NCBI GenBank assembly: GCA_958429225.1
Contig: CAUAJB010000037.1
Location: 1-19,818 of the forward strand
Direction: 5' to 3'
Source of the DNA: an uncultured Collinsella sp.
GTDB lineage: Bacteria; Actinomycetota; Coriobacteriia; Coriobacteriales; Coriobacteriaceae
DNA: 19,818 bases
Part shown: positions 1 to 7,102 of the stretch, in pieces
How the letters are laid out: every line of letters starts with the position of its first letter
Numbering within the stretch: position 1 is the first letter of the stretch
Notes under the pieces: generated by a model
The model's input: the letters and a program-made list of their open reading frames with translations, nothing else
Told to the model about the DNA's origin: nothing
Databases searched by the model: none
Program-made: the position numbers and the translations under genes

Positions 1-1
1 C

Positions 2-451
2 GCCAAGGATATCAAGGTCTCCATGTACATGTACGACCGTCCGTCCTGGACCGGCGAGGTCTACGAGACCGAGGCTTACTTCCCCACGTGGATCAACAAG
101 GAGACCGCTCCGCACGTCAAGGCCCTCGTCGACGCCCACAAGGCCATGTTTGGTGACGAGCGCATCGGCTGCGAGCCCAGCATGGACAAGCGCACCGGTC
201 GCCCGCTGTGCGACAAGTGGACCTTCTCCACGAACTGCGTCTCCATCCAGGGCCGCTACGGCATCCCCTGCGTGGGCTTTGGCCCGGGTGCCGAGTCTCA
301 GGCTCACGCTCCCAACGAGGTCACCTACAAGGACGACCTGGTCACCGCTGCCGCCATGTATGTGGCTGCCCTGAACCTCTACGATCCGAGCCAGGCCGAT
401 GGCGACGCCACCGTGTTCCGCGCCGGTCTGACCAACAACAAGATCGACTAG
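2..451 (+). CDS. ygeY: YgeY-type M20 family hydrolase, C-terminal part (5' end outside window)
   Basis: The reading frame is open from the first bases, so this is the C-terminal 149 residues of a longer protein of roughly 400 residues in this family. The visible part has the C-terminal half of the M20 metallopeptidase catalytic domain: a DKWTFSTN segment, a YGIPCVGFGPG turn and the AHAPNE motif, whose His is the usual last metal ligand of M20 enzymes. This combination is typical of YgeY, a hydrolase found beside ygeW and ygeX in selenium- and purine-linked clusters. In the E. coli-type pathway it is thought to act on a ureido or aminoacyl intermediate, but its exact substrate is not settled from sequence. 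Gene order (ygeY then ygeW) supports the call. The family assignment is firm; the substrate is inferred. Confidence 0.88.
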   Translation, partial: AKDIKVSMYMYDRPSWTGEVYETEAYFPTWINKETAPHVKALVDAHKAMFGDERIGCEPSMDKRTGRPLCDKWTFSTNCVSIQGRYGIPCVGFGPGAESQAHAPNEVTYKDDLVTAAAMYVAALNLYDPSQADGDATVFRAGLTNNKID

Positions 452-473
452 TCCCATTCCTCGATTTTGTTGA

Positions 474-498
474 GCCGGGGACAGTTTATGCCCCCGGC
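474..498 (+). terminator. GC-rich hairpin after ygeY, no T-tract
   Basis: A perfect 7-bp stem (GCCGGGG at 474-480, CCCCGGC at 492-498) encloses an 11-nt loop, 22 nt after the ygeY stop. No T-run follows, so it is not a clear intrinsic terminator. It could be an mRNA 3'-end stabiliser or a processing site. The rest of the 200-nt gap to ygeW (452-652) holds an isolated TTGACT at 507-512 with no convincing -10 at a normal distance. I see no gene in it. Confidence 0.35.
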
Positions 499-652
499 GC
501 CTCCTGTTGACTTGGGGCCCGCGGTCGTTATCTCCCATGCTTCCTCAACGGTAGCGGGTCCTCGTCATAGCGCTCTGCATGTTCTAGCCACACGCGCATG
601 CCGGAGCACATCTACTCATTGCGATCGTTTCACCTTTAGAAAGGACATTTAC

Positions 653-1855
653 ATGGACGCCAAGTTTACCGAGCTCGTCGAGCAGCTGAACGGCCTCGAT
701 TTTAAGGGTATGTACGGCAGCGACTTCCTGCACACCTGGGATAAGACCACCGATGAGCTCAAGGCTCTCTACATCGTCGCCGACGCCCTGCGCGCCCTGC
801 GCGAGAACAACGTTTCGTCCAAGATCTTCGACTCGGGTTTGGCCGTCTCCCTGTTCCGCGACAACTCTACCCGTACGCGTTTCTCCTTCTCTAAGGCCGC
901 CAACCTGCTCGGCCTTGAGCTGCAGGACCTGGACGAGAAGAAGTCCCAGATCGCCCACGGCGAGACCGTCCGCGAGACCGCTACCATGATCTCCTTCATG
1001 GCCGACGTCATCGGCATCCGCGACGACATGTACATCGGCAAGGGCGACGCCTACATGGCCGAGGTCTCCGAGTCCGTTCAGCAGGCCTACGAGGACGGCG
1101 TTCTGGATCATCGTCCCACGCTCATCTCCCTGCAGTCCGATTCCGATCACCCCACGCAGTCCTCTGCCGACATGCTCTACCTCATCAACGAGTTTGGCGG
1201 CCTTGAGAACCTCAAGGGCAAGAAGGTTGCCGTCACCTGGGCCTATTCGCCCTCTTACGGCAAGCCGTTGTCCTGCCCGCAGTCGCTGATCAGCCTGCTG
1301 CCCCGCTTTGGCATGGACGTCACCCTTGCTCACCCCGAGGGCTACGACCTCATGCCCGAGGTCGTCGAGCGCGCCAAGGGCTATGCCGCCGAGTCCGGCA
1401 CCACCTTTAAGCAGGTCAACACCATGGCCGAGGCCTTCGAGGGCGCCGACATCGTGATCCCCAAGAGCTGGGCTCCGTTTGCCGCCATGGAGAAGCGCAC
1501 CAACCTGTACGCCGAGGGCGACGACGCCGGCATCGCTGCGCTCGAGAAGGAGCTGCTCGCCCAGAACGCCACCCATCAGGATTGGTGCTCCACGACCGAG
1601 CTCATGGAGAAGACTGCCAACGGCCAGGACACCATCTTTATGCACCCGCTGCCCGCCGACATCTCCGGTGTCTCCTGCGAGCACGGCGAGGTTAACGCCG
1701 ACGTCTTCGACATGCACCGCGTGGGCATGTACAAGGAGGCTAGCTACAAGCCGTACGCCATCGCTGCCATGATGTTCCTGCAGAAGGTTGCCGATCCCGC
1801 CGCTACCCTCAAGGCCCTCGACGAGCGCAACACCGCCCGTTGGCTCCAGGCCTAA
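653..1855 (+). CDS. ygeW: YgeW, knotted aspartate/ornithine carbamoyltransferase-like protein
   Basis: 400 residues, close to the usual size of YgeW (about 396). It has the carbamoyl-phosphate binding signature STRTR at residues 72-76, an HPTQ motif at 166-169 and HPLP at 331-334, the hallmarks of the aspartate/ornithine carbamoyltransferase superfamily. YgeW members catalyse an unresolved carbamoyl transfer. In the purine/uric acid clusters of gut anaerobes they are proposed to release carbamoyl phosphate from a ureido intermediate, so that a carbamate kinase can make ATP. I chose the ATG at 653 over an in-frame start 186 nt upstream because AGAAAGGA lies just before it and the upstream extension resembles no carbamoyltransferase N-terminus. 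A strong terminator follows, so this gene probably ends the transcript that includes ygeY. Family firm, reaction inferred. Confidence 0.93.
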   Translation: MDAKFTELVEQLNGLDFKGMYGSDFLHTWDKTTDELKALYIVADALRALRENNVSSKIFDSGLAVSLFRDNSTRTRFSFSKAANLLGLELQDLDEKKSQIAHGETVRETATMISFMADVIGIRDDMYIGKGDAYMAEVSESVQQAYEDGVLDHRPTLISLQSDSDHPTQSSADMLYLINEFGGLENLKGKKVAVTWAYSPSYGKPLSCPQSLISLLPRFGMDVTLAHPEGYDLMPEVVERAKGYAAESGTTFKQVNTMAEAFEGADIVIPKSWAPFAAMEKRTNLYAEGDDAGIAALEKELLAQNATHQDWCSTTELMEKTANGQDTIFMHPLPADISGVSCEHGEVNADVFDMHRVGMYKEASYKPYAIAAMMFLQKVADPAATLKALDERNTARWLQA

Positions 1856-1878
1856 AGCCGGGCTGAGGTAAGCCATGT

Positions 1879-1918
1879 AAAGGGGGCGCTCTGCCAACCG
1901 GCGGGGTGCCCCTTTTTT
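1879..1918 (+). terminator. Strong intrinsic terminator after ygeW
   Basis: A 17-bp stem with four G-T wobbles (1879-1895 pairing with 1900-1916) closes on an AACC tetraloop. A T-run of six (1913-1918) starts within the right arm. It lies 23 nt after the ygeW stop and should separate ygeY-ygeW from mocA-hyuA transcription. Confidence 0.88.
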
Positions 1919-2005
1919 GCATCGCGGGCGTGCGGGATAAGCGCTTTCGATGTGGATGCCCGCGGCGCGAGTTATGGGTACGATGGTTTCAGGGGAGGTA
2001 TCACC

Positions 2006-2620
2006 ATGAGACTTGGATGCGTCATTATGGCTTCGGGCGAGGGCAAGCGGTTTGGCTCTAACAAGATGCTTGCCGATATCTGTGGCGAGCCGCTGATTGC
2101 CCGGACCATCGATTCGGTTCCCCGGGGCTTTGACGTCGTGGTTTCGACGCGTTGGCCCGAGGTCGCTCAGATTTGCGAGGAAAAGCATTGCCCGTGCGTG
2201 CTGCACGATGGCGAGCTGCGCAGCGAAAGCGTCCGTGCGGGCCTTTCGTGGGGAGTCGAACGCAACTGGAAAGGTTGCCTCTTTTTGCCGGGCGACCAGC
2301 CGCTTGTGAGCGCGGATTCTTTTGAGGCCATGGTTCACGCGTTTGACGAGCGTGGCCGCAAACATCCGGTGCGCTTGGCGTGCAGCGGTGAGCCTTCGAG
2401 TCCGGTGCTCTTTCCGGCGGAACTGTTCGATGCACTTATGTGTCTTGAGGGCAAGGACGGCGGGGGCTCGATTCTCAAAGGTCGCGTCGACGTTGCGCTG
2501 GTCGAGGCGCGTGCCTACGAGCTGTGGGACGTCGACACCGTCAAGGGACAGCGACGCATAACGGAGCATATTGCCGCCTGCTCGTATTTTGATCGCGTGG
2601 CCAACTGCATCAATCAATAA
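2006..2620 (+). CDS. mocA: MocA-type molybdenum cofactor nucleotidyltransferase
   Basis: 204 residues with a MobA/MocA nucleotidyltransferase fold. The N-terminal nucleotide-binding loop reads MASGEGKRFGSNKML (residues 8-22), the equivalent of LAAGxxxRxGxxK, and PGDQP at 95-99 supplies the metal-binding aspartate. MocA enzymes transfer CMP from CTP to molybdopterin, giving the dinucleotide cofactor used by xanthine-dehydrogenase-family hydroxylases. MobA-like GMP transfer is possible, but the context (yqeB, yqeC, xdhC) favours the hydroxylase pathway. An in-frame ATG exists 54 nt upstream. I prefer 2006 because AGGGGAGG precedes it at good spacing and the family motif then begins at the usual distance from the N-terminus. 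The gene is followed 9 nt later by the dihydropyrimidinase gene, so the two are probably co-transcribed. Confidence 0.85.
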   Translation: MRLGCVIMASGEGKRFGSNKMLADICGEPLIARTIDSVPRGFDVVVSTRWPEVAQICEEKHCPCVLHDGELRSESVRAGLSWGVERNWKGCLFLPGDQPLVSADSFEAMVHAFDERGRKHPVRLACSGEPSSPVLFPAELFDALMCLEGKDGGGSILKGRVDVALVEARAYELWDVDTVKGQRRITEHIAACSYFDRVANCINQ

Positions 2621-2629
2621 GGAGCAATT

Positions 2630-3997
2630 ATGATCATCATCAAAAACGGCGCGCTCGTGACGTCCCAGGGGCTTCGCCGCGCCGATCTTGCCATGGATGG
2701 CGATAAGATCGTGCGGATCGCCGCAGCGATTGAGCCGGCCGAGGGCGATACCGTCGAGGATGCCGCGGGCTGCTGGGTGTTCCCCGGCTTTATCGACGGC
2801 CACACGCACATGCAATGCTGGACTGGCATGGATTGGACGGCCGATAGCTTTGAGACCGGCACACGTGCGGCTGCCTGCGGCGGTACCACGACCATCGTCG
2901 ACTACGCGACGGCCGATCGCGGCGTGACCATGCCCGATGCCTTAGTCGAGTGGCATCATCGCGCCGACGGCACCTGCACCGCCAACTACGCCTTTCATAT
3001 GGCACTCGCCGAGTGGAATGAGCGCAACCGCGCCGATCTTTCGGCCATGCGCGAGGCGGGCGTGTCGTCGTTTAAGACCTACTTTGCCTACGACCACCTG
3101 CGCTTGGACGATGCCGAGACACTCGAGGTGCTGGAGGAGCTCAAGCGCCTGGGCGGTATCCTGTGCGTGCATTGCGAGAACGGCACGTTGGTGAATGAAC
3201 TGCAGAAGCGCGTGTACGAGCAGGGGATTCATGGACCCGAGGGGCATGCGCTCAGCCGTCCGGACGTGTGTGAGGCCGAGGCCGTGAGCCGTCTGCTGTA
3301 TCTGGCGCACTTGGCCGGGGACGCTCCGGTCAACGTGGTGCACCTTTCGACTAAGCTGGGGCTCGAGGCCATTCGCGCTGCCAAGGCGCGCGGGCAGAAG
3401 AACATCTATGTCGAGACCTGCCCTCAGTATCTGATGCTCGACAACACCTGCTATCTGGAGCAGGGAGAGGACGGCTTTGCGGGCGCCAAGTACGTGATGA
3501 GCCCGCCGCTGCGCCATGCCGGTGACCGTGCCGCGTTGTGCGAGGCGCTTGTGGCCGGCGAGATCGATACTATTGCAACCGATCATTGCAGCTTTAACCT
3601 GCACGGGCAAAAGGACCGCGGGCGCGACGATTTCCGCGCGATTCCCAACGGCGGGCCCGGCGTGGAGCATCGTCCCGTCGCGATCGCCACGAGCTTTGAG
3701 GGGCAACTGGGCCCCGAGGACCTCTGCCGCCTGATGAGCGAGAACCCGGCGCGCGTGTTTGGCATGTACCCGCGCAAGGGCTGTCTTGCCGAGGGTGCCG
3801 ATGCCGACGTGTGCGTGTGGGATCCTTGCGCGCGTTGGACGATCAGCGCCGCGACACAGCATCAGGCCGTGGACTACACGCCGCTCGAGGGCTTTGAGGC
3901 ACATGGCCGCGCCAAGGCCGTGTTTGTGAACGGCGTGCTGGCGGCACGCGACGGCGAGCCTACCGGAGCCCAGCCCGGTCGCTACGTGCCTCGCTAG
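2630..3997 (+). CDS. hyuA: Dihydropyrimidinase / D-phenylhydantoinase-like cyclic amidohydrolase
   Basis: 455 residues, full length for the hydantoinase/dihydropyrimidinase family of TIM-barrel amidohydrolases. All binuclear metal-centre residues are visible: DGHTH (H58, H60), SSFKTY with K149 as the lysine that becomes carbamylated, HCEN (H181), HLST (H238) and ATDHCSF (D318). ETCPQYL and a PNG..PGVEHR stretch are also family hallmarks. It resembles E. coli HyuA in motifs such as GTRAAACGGTTT. These enzymes open cyclic amide rings. In the anaerobic purine clusters of gut bacteria this member is proposed to hydrolyse a purine-derived ring, but hydantoin or dihydropyrimidine use cannot be excluded. 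AAGGAG overlaps the mocA stop and provides the ribosome site. The gene is convergent with yqeC, with a 67-bp palindrome between them. Confidence 0.9.
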   Translation: MIIIKNGALVTSQGLRRADLAMDGDKIVRIAAAIEPAEGDTVEDAAGCWVFPGFIDGHTHMQCWTGMDWTADSFETGTRAAACGGTTTIVDYATADRGVTMPDALVEWHHRADGTCTANYAFHMALAEWNERNRADLSAMREAGVSSFKTYFAYDHLRLDDAETLEVLEELKRLGGILCVHCENGTLVNELQKRVYEQGIHGPEGHALSRPDVCEAEAVSRLLYLAHLAGDAPVNVVHLSTKLGLEAIRAAKARGQKNIYVETCPQYLMLDNTCYLEQGEDGFAGAKYVMSPPLRHAGDRAALCEALVAGEIDTIATDHCSFNLHGQKDRGRDDFRAIPNGGPGVEHRPVAIATSFEGQLGPEDLCRLMSENPARVFGMYPRKGCLAEGADADVCVWDPCARWTISAATQHQAVDYTPLEGFEAHGRAKAVFVNGVLAARDGEPTGAQPGRYVPR

Positions 3998-4023
3998 CAG
4001 CAAAGATGCCGTGTCCCCTCCGC

Positions 4024-4090
4024 AGTTGCGGTGAAATACGGACTGTTTGCGGCCGTCAGGCGGCCAAACAGTCCGTATTTCACCGCAACT
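4024..4090. repeat. 67-bp palindromic repeat element, copy A
   Basis: 26-bp perfectly complementary arms (4024-4049 and 4065-4090, outer ends AGTTGCGGTGAAATA and TATTTCACCGCAACT) flank a GC-rich centre. The element lies between the convergent hyuA and yqeC genes. Copy B at 6809-6875 has exactly the same length and about 58 of 67 identical positions. It could terminate both genes, but no T-tract follows on either strand. Near-identity with a second intergenic copy points to a dispersed element (REP- or MITE-like). Confidence 0.85.
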
Positions 4091-4106
4091 GACGAGATGG
4101 GGCCGG

Positions 4107-4841
4107 CTACTTGAGGCTGCTGGCGATGAGGGGGCGGTCGAGGGCTGCCTCGAAGCGGTCGGCCATCGTGGGGTCGGCAAGCGTGTCGACTTGGTTGAGC
4201 ATGACGCGTGCGGTGCTGAGCTTCATCTCTTGCATCTCGGCATTGAGCACCTGGGCGACGCGCTCGGGCGTGGCGATGTCGGTGAGCTCGCAGCCGCAAC
4301 GCTCGCAAAAGAGCTCGGGGCGGTGGACGGCTTCGTTGATGGGCTTGCTGAGCCCCGAGGCGCCGACGAGCCAGATGACGTTGGCCGTGCCGGCGGGAAC
4401 GACCGGCTCCCACGGGGCATGCGCCTTGAGCGGGAGCCGCTTGCTGCCGTCCGCCTCGGCCAGGACGTAGTCAAAGCGCTGCGCCAGCTGGTCGAGCGGC
4501 TCGGCAGGGGAGGAGAGCTTGCCCGTCTGGGAGTCCAAGACACCTGTCTGGCAGATGCTTCCCCGCACAAGCCCCGCGCAGGCCTCGCAGGTGCAGCCTG
4601 GGGCGTGTGGGGCACCTGGCTTCCAAGGCGCGGCGTCCAGGCGACGATTCGACCCGTCCCATGGCACGCCGGCAACGGGAAGCATATGCGTGGTGGTGCA
4701 GAGGAGCACCCTGTCGCCGGCGCGCATGAGCTCAAGACCCAGCGTTTTCAGCAATGTCGACTTGCCGCCACTGCCGATAATCGCGGTAATGCCCGGCTCG
4801 ATCCTGAGCGCCGAGGCAAGATTGCCGCTAACCGTTTCCAT
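4107..4841 (-). CDS. yqeC: YqeC, selenium-dependent molybdenum hydroxylase accessory protein
   Basis: 244 residues, the usual size for YqeC. A P-loop-like IGSGGKST lies at residues 22-29, the conserved AEADGSKR at 128-135 is followed by LKAHAPWEPVVP, and a late NQVD at 216-219 resembles a GTPase base-recognition motif. YqeC occurs with YqeB wherever a selenium-dependent molybdenum hydroxylase is inferred. It is thought to help install or prepare the labile selenium-containing cofactor, possibly using nucleotide hydrolysis; the biochemistry is unproven. Two cysteine clusters are unusual: CTCEAC at 83-88 and CERCGC at 179-184, which could form a metal site. The gene is transcribed away from yqeB across an AT-rich intergenic region and towards hyuA. 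A weak purine-rich GGTGAAC precedes the ATG. Confidence 0.87.
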   Translation of the reverse strand: METVSGNLASALRIEPGITAIIGSGGKSTLLKTLGLELMRAGDRVLLCTTTHMLPVAGVPWDGSNRRLDAAPWKPGAPHAPGCTCEACAGLVRGSICQTGVLDSQTGKLSSPAEPLDQLAQRFDYVLAEADGSKRLPLKAHAPWEPVVPAGTANVIWLVGASGLSKPINEAVHRPELFCERCGCELTDIATPERVAQVLNAEMQEMKLSTARVMLNQVDTLADPTMADRFEAALDRPLIASSLK

Positions 4842-4943
4842 CTGTTCACCGCCGTATAATACTGTGATAATAAATAATCATCAGAGTAGCGGTCGAACCG
4901 CTTTTGCTCTGCTCAAACCGTAGCACAGGGAGGTGCCCCGGGA
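4842..4943. promoter_or_regulatory. Divergent yqeC/yqeB control region
   Basis: This 102-nt gap is strikingly AT-rich against its surroundings. A consensus TATAAT stands at 4855-4860 on the + strand; because of the local symmetry, a TATTAT can also be read on the - strand towards yqeC. No good -35 box is visible for either. A short perfect inverted repeat (AGCGGT at 4888-4893, ACCGCT at 4897-4902) ahead of yqeB could be an operator. The yqeB ribosome site AGGGAGGT is at 4927-4934. Confidence 0.45.
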
Positions 4944-5738
4944 ATGCTCGTTTATGTTCGCGGCGCCGGCGATATCGCCACGGGTGTCGCCGCTCGCTTG
5001 GTGCGCGCCGGCGTGTCGGTCGTCATGGCCGATATCGCGGTCCCCACGTGCATCCGTCGCACAATCAGTTTTTGCGAGGCCATTCGCCTGGGCGAGGTCG
5101 AGGTCGAGGGCATTCGCGCCCGCTTGGCGCAGACGCCGGCAGAGGCGCTCGAGATTACCCAAGCGGGGGATGTTGCCGTCGTGGTGGACCCTCAGGCCAA
5201 GATGCTCGATGAGCTTAAACCCGCGGCTGTGGTCGACGCGATTCTGGCCAAGCGCAACCTGGGCACCACGCGCGACATGGCGCCTGTCGTCATCGCCGTG
5301 GGGCCGGGCTTTACCGCGCCGGTCGATTGCGACGCCGTGGTCGAGACCATGCGCGGGCATTTTTTGGGCCGTGTCATTACCCAGGGCTCGCCCCAGCCCA
5401 ACACGGGCGTGCCGGGCGTGATCGCCGGCTATGGCAAGGAGCGCGTTATCCACAGCCCCGCCGCCGGCGTGTTTCGGTCCGACCGCGCAATCGGCGACAT
5501 CGTGAGCGCCGGAGACGTGATTGGCTACGCGGACGATACGCCCATGTGCACGCAGATCGATGGCTGTCTGCGCGGGCTTTTGGCGAACGGCGTGCGGGTG
5601 ACTGAGGGCTTTAAATGTGCCGATGTCGATCCGCGCGGCGATGCCAGCTATATCAACTACATTTCGGACAAGGCGACGTCGGTCGGCGGCGGCGTGCTCG
5701 AGGCACTCGCTATGCTCACCGATATCTTTAGAGGATAG
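4944..5738 (+). CDS. yqeB: YqeB, selenium-dependent molybdenum cofactor biosynthesis protein
   Basis: 264 residues, normal for YqeB. The N-terminus VRGAGDIATG (residues 5-14) is a Rossmann-type glycine loop. AVGPGFTAPVDC and the RGHFLGRV..GSPQPNTGVPG stretch are characteristic of the family. YqeB co-occurs with SelD and YqeC in genomes that carry selenium-dependent molybdenum hydroxylases and is inferred to act in maturation of the selenated cofactor; the reaction is not known. AGGGAGGT precedes the ATG by 9 nt. The next gene, an xdhC homologue, starts 9 nt after the stop, so the two form an operon that diverges from yqeC. Identification rests on recognisable family motifs and on context. Confidence 0.88.
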   Translation: MLVYVRGAGDIATGVAARLVRAGVSVVMADIAVPTCIRRTISFCEAIRLGEVEVEGIRARLAQTPAEALEITQAGDVAVVVDPQAKMLDELKPAAVVDAILAKRNLGTTRDMAPVVIAVGPGFTAPVDCDAVVETMRGHFLGRVITQGSPQPNTGVPGVIAGYGKERVIHSPAAGVFRSDRAIGDIVSAGDVIGYADDTPMCTQIDGCLRGLLANGVRVTEGFKCADVDPRGDASYINYISDKATSVGGGVLEALAMLTDIFRG

Positions 5739-5747
5739 AAGGCGGCA

Positions 5748-6791
5748 ATGGAAAAGCTCGATGTTGTGAATGCGGCGCTTGTCGCCCTGCGTGCTGGCGA
5801 GATGTGCGAGCTCGTGGTCGTGGCCGGCACGGCGGGGTCGTCGCCGCGCGGCGTGGGCGCCTGGATGGCCGTCTTTGCCGACGGTAGCCAGGCGGGCACC
5901 ATCGGCGGCGGCAAGATCGAGCTCTTTGCGCTGGACGAGGCGCGAGAGCTGCTGGCCGCGGGGCAATCGCGTCTGGTCCGCTACACCATGGGCGGCGAGA
6001 ACTCCGATACCGGCATGATCTGCGGCGGAGCCATTTGCCTGTGCTATCTGCATCTGGATGCGACCCAGGCACCGTTGTTCCAGGAAATTGCCGACGTCTT
6101 GGTCTATCGGCGCATCGGCGACTTCGTCATCGACTTTGAGCCGTTTATCGCGAGCGCGCTCGAGGGCGATGTGGCCGAGTACCATGGCGAGGCATCGCGC
6201 CATACCATTGCGGGCTGCCCCGGGCTTTCACTGGTGGAGGAGGGGAGTAACGTCACCTACACCAACGCTGCCTCTGAGATTCCCGCGGCGCACATCGAGA
6301 CGCTCTGCCCCGAGGGCCTGACCTACATCTTTGGCTGCGGACACGTGGGCGCCGCGACGGCGCGCGTGCTCACGGCGGCGGGCTTTGCCGTCGTGGCCTG
6401 CGATGACCGCCCCGGCACGTTGACGCCCGAATGGGTGCCCGGTGTCTACGATCGTCGCCTGGTCGATTACAAGAACCTGAGCGAGCTGTGTCCCATCGGT
6501 CCGCGCGACTTGGTGGTCGTCGCCACGGCGGGTCACAAGTCCGATATCGACGTGGTGATTCAGGCCATGCGCGCCAAGCCTGCCTACCTGGGCTGTCTGG
6601 GTTCGCGCCGCAAGACGGCCTTTGTGCGTGCCCGCCTGGAGCAGGAAGGCTTTACGCAGGACCAGATCGACGAGCTGCACCTTCCGATCGGCGTTGCCAT
6701 CGAGGCCGAGGACCCCGAGGAGATCGCCATCTCCATCGCCGCCGAGATAATCCACCTGCGACGCACCAAACTCGTCCCCCGCAAGCGCTAA
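5748..6791 (+). CDS. xdhC: XdhC/CoxI family molybdenum hydroxylase maturation protein
   Basis: 347 residues with both XdhC/CoxI parts. The N-terminal domain carries GSSPR at residues 30-34, GGGKIE at 53-58 and GMICGG at 89-94 with its conserved Cys. The C-terminal Rossmann domain begins at FGCGHVG (195-201) and continues to a GSRRK motif and an LPIG motif. XdhC binds the molybdenum cofactor and promotes its sulfuration and insertion into xanthine dehydrogenase. Next to yqeB and yqeC it may instead serve a selenium-containing hydroxylase. AGAAGG precedes the ATG and the gene is tightly spaced after yqeB. A palindromic repeat follows 17 nt after the stop. The catalytic xdh subunits are not in this window. 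Confidence 0.9.
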   Translation: MEKLDVVNAALVALRAGEMCELVVVAGTAGSSPRGVGAWMAVFADGSQAGTIGGGKIELFALDEARELLAAGQSRLVRYTMGGENSDTGMICGGAICLCYLHLDATQAPLFQEIADVLVYRRIGDFVIDFEPFIASALEGDVAEYHGEASRHTIAGCPGLSLVEEGSNVTYTNAASEIPAAHIETLCPEGLTYIFGCGHVGAATARVLTAAGFAVVACDDRPGTLTPEWVPGVYDRRLVDYKNLSELCPIGPRDLVVVATAGHKSDIDVVIQAMRAKPAYLGCLGSRRKTAFVRARLEQEGFTQDQIDELHLPIGVAIEAEDPEEIAISIAAEIIHLRRTKLVPRKR

Positions 6792-6808
6792 TCTCATCCC
6801 CATCAATA

Positions 6809-6875
6809 AGTTGCGGTGAAATACGGATTGTTTAAGCCTGTTAGGCCGCCCAACAGTCCCTATTTCACCGCAACT
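6809..6875. repeat. 67-bp palindromic repeat element, copy B (degenerate)
   Basis: Same length as copy A (4024-4090), with about nine differences concentrated in the centre and inner arms. The outer 15 bp of each arm remain perfectly complementary. It lies 17 nt after the xdhC stop and before the rplE leader. A short T-run (about 6878-6882) follows, so this copy might also end xdhC transcription. Confidence 0.8.
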
Positions 6876-7102
6876 GCTTTTTGGGACCCATTTGTGCGGG
6901 GGAGTTGTGGAGTTGTGCAGGCAGAAGAGGTTTTTCTGGAAATACGCTCCCGATGCGCGTATAGTACCGATTGTTTTGTCGGCTCCTGCTGCGTCGAGTC
7001 CAAACCGCAAAATGCCATGAGCGGCGCGGATGCAGCCAGGAGGCACGAGGACAACCCATCGTGGCCACGCCCCGTGCTTAAAACCCCAAGAAGGAGTGAA
7101 CA
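6876..7102 (+). other. Non-coding leader upstream of rplE
   Basis: With the repeat before it, this forms a 311-nt gap between xdhC and rplE. It contains a tandem 8-bp repeat (GGAGTTGT twice, 6901-6916), a promoter candidate at 6937-6965, a small CCGA/TCGG hairpin just after it, a perfect 10-bp palindrome CGTGGCCACG (7060-7069) and the rplE ribosome site AAGGAG. I found no trace of ribosomal protein L24 (rplX), which normally sits here. A short open frame crosses the gap, but its sequence looks like translated repeat and leader DNA. Confidence 0.6.
6937..6965 (+). promoter_or_regulatory. Candidate sigma-70-type promoter for the rplE block
   Basis: TGGAAA (6937-6942, 4 of 6 to TTGACA), a 17-nt spacer and TATAGT (6960-6965, 5 of 6 to TATAAT). 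This would give a start near 6972 and a leader of about 130 nt before rplE. It fits the need for a new promoter, because the usual upstream spc genes are missing here. Confidence 0.55.

Noticed and set aside
507..533. Promoter with TTGACT upstream of ygeW
   Set aside because: No acceptable -10 sequence at 16-18 nt spacing.
467..652. N-terminal extension of ygeW from an upstream start
   Set aside because: The extension has no carbamoyltransferase similarity, and the ATG at 653 has a good ribosome site and gives the family length.
584..2815. 743-codon open frame on the minus strand across ygeW and mocA
   Set aside because: It is antisense to well-recognised genes, has low-complexity Gly/Val/Leu composition typical of GC-rich shadow frames, and shows no family motif.
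2942..4180. Minus-strand open frame opposite hyuA running through the palindrome
   Set aside because: It overlaps a full-length amidohydrolase with all catalytic residues and merely translates the repeat.
4881..6203. 440-codon open frame on the minus strand opposite yqeB and xdhC
   Set aside because: It is antisense to two clear genes, and its composition is that of a shadow frame.
4024..6875. CRISPR-like repeat pair
   Set aside because: Only two palindromic copies 2.8 kb apart with genes between them, and no spacers or cas genes.
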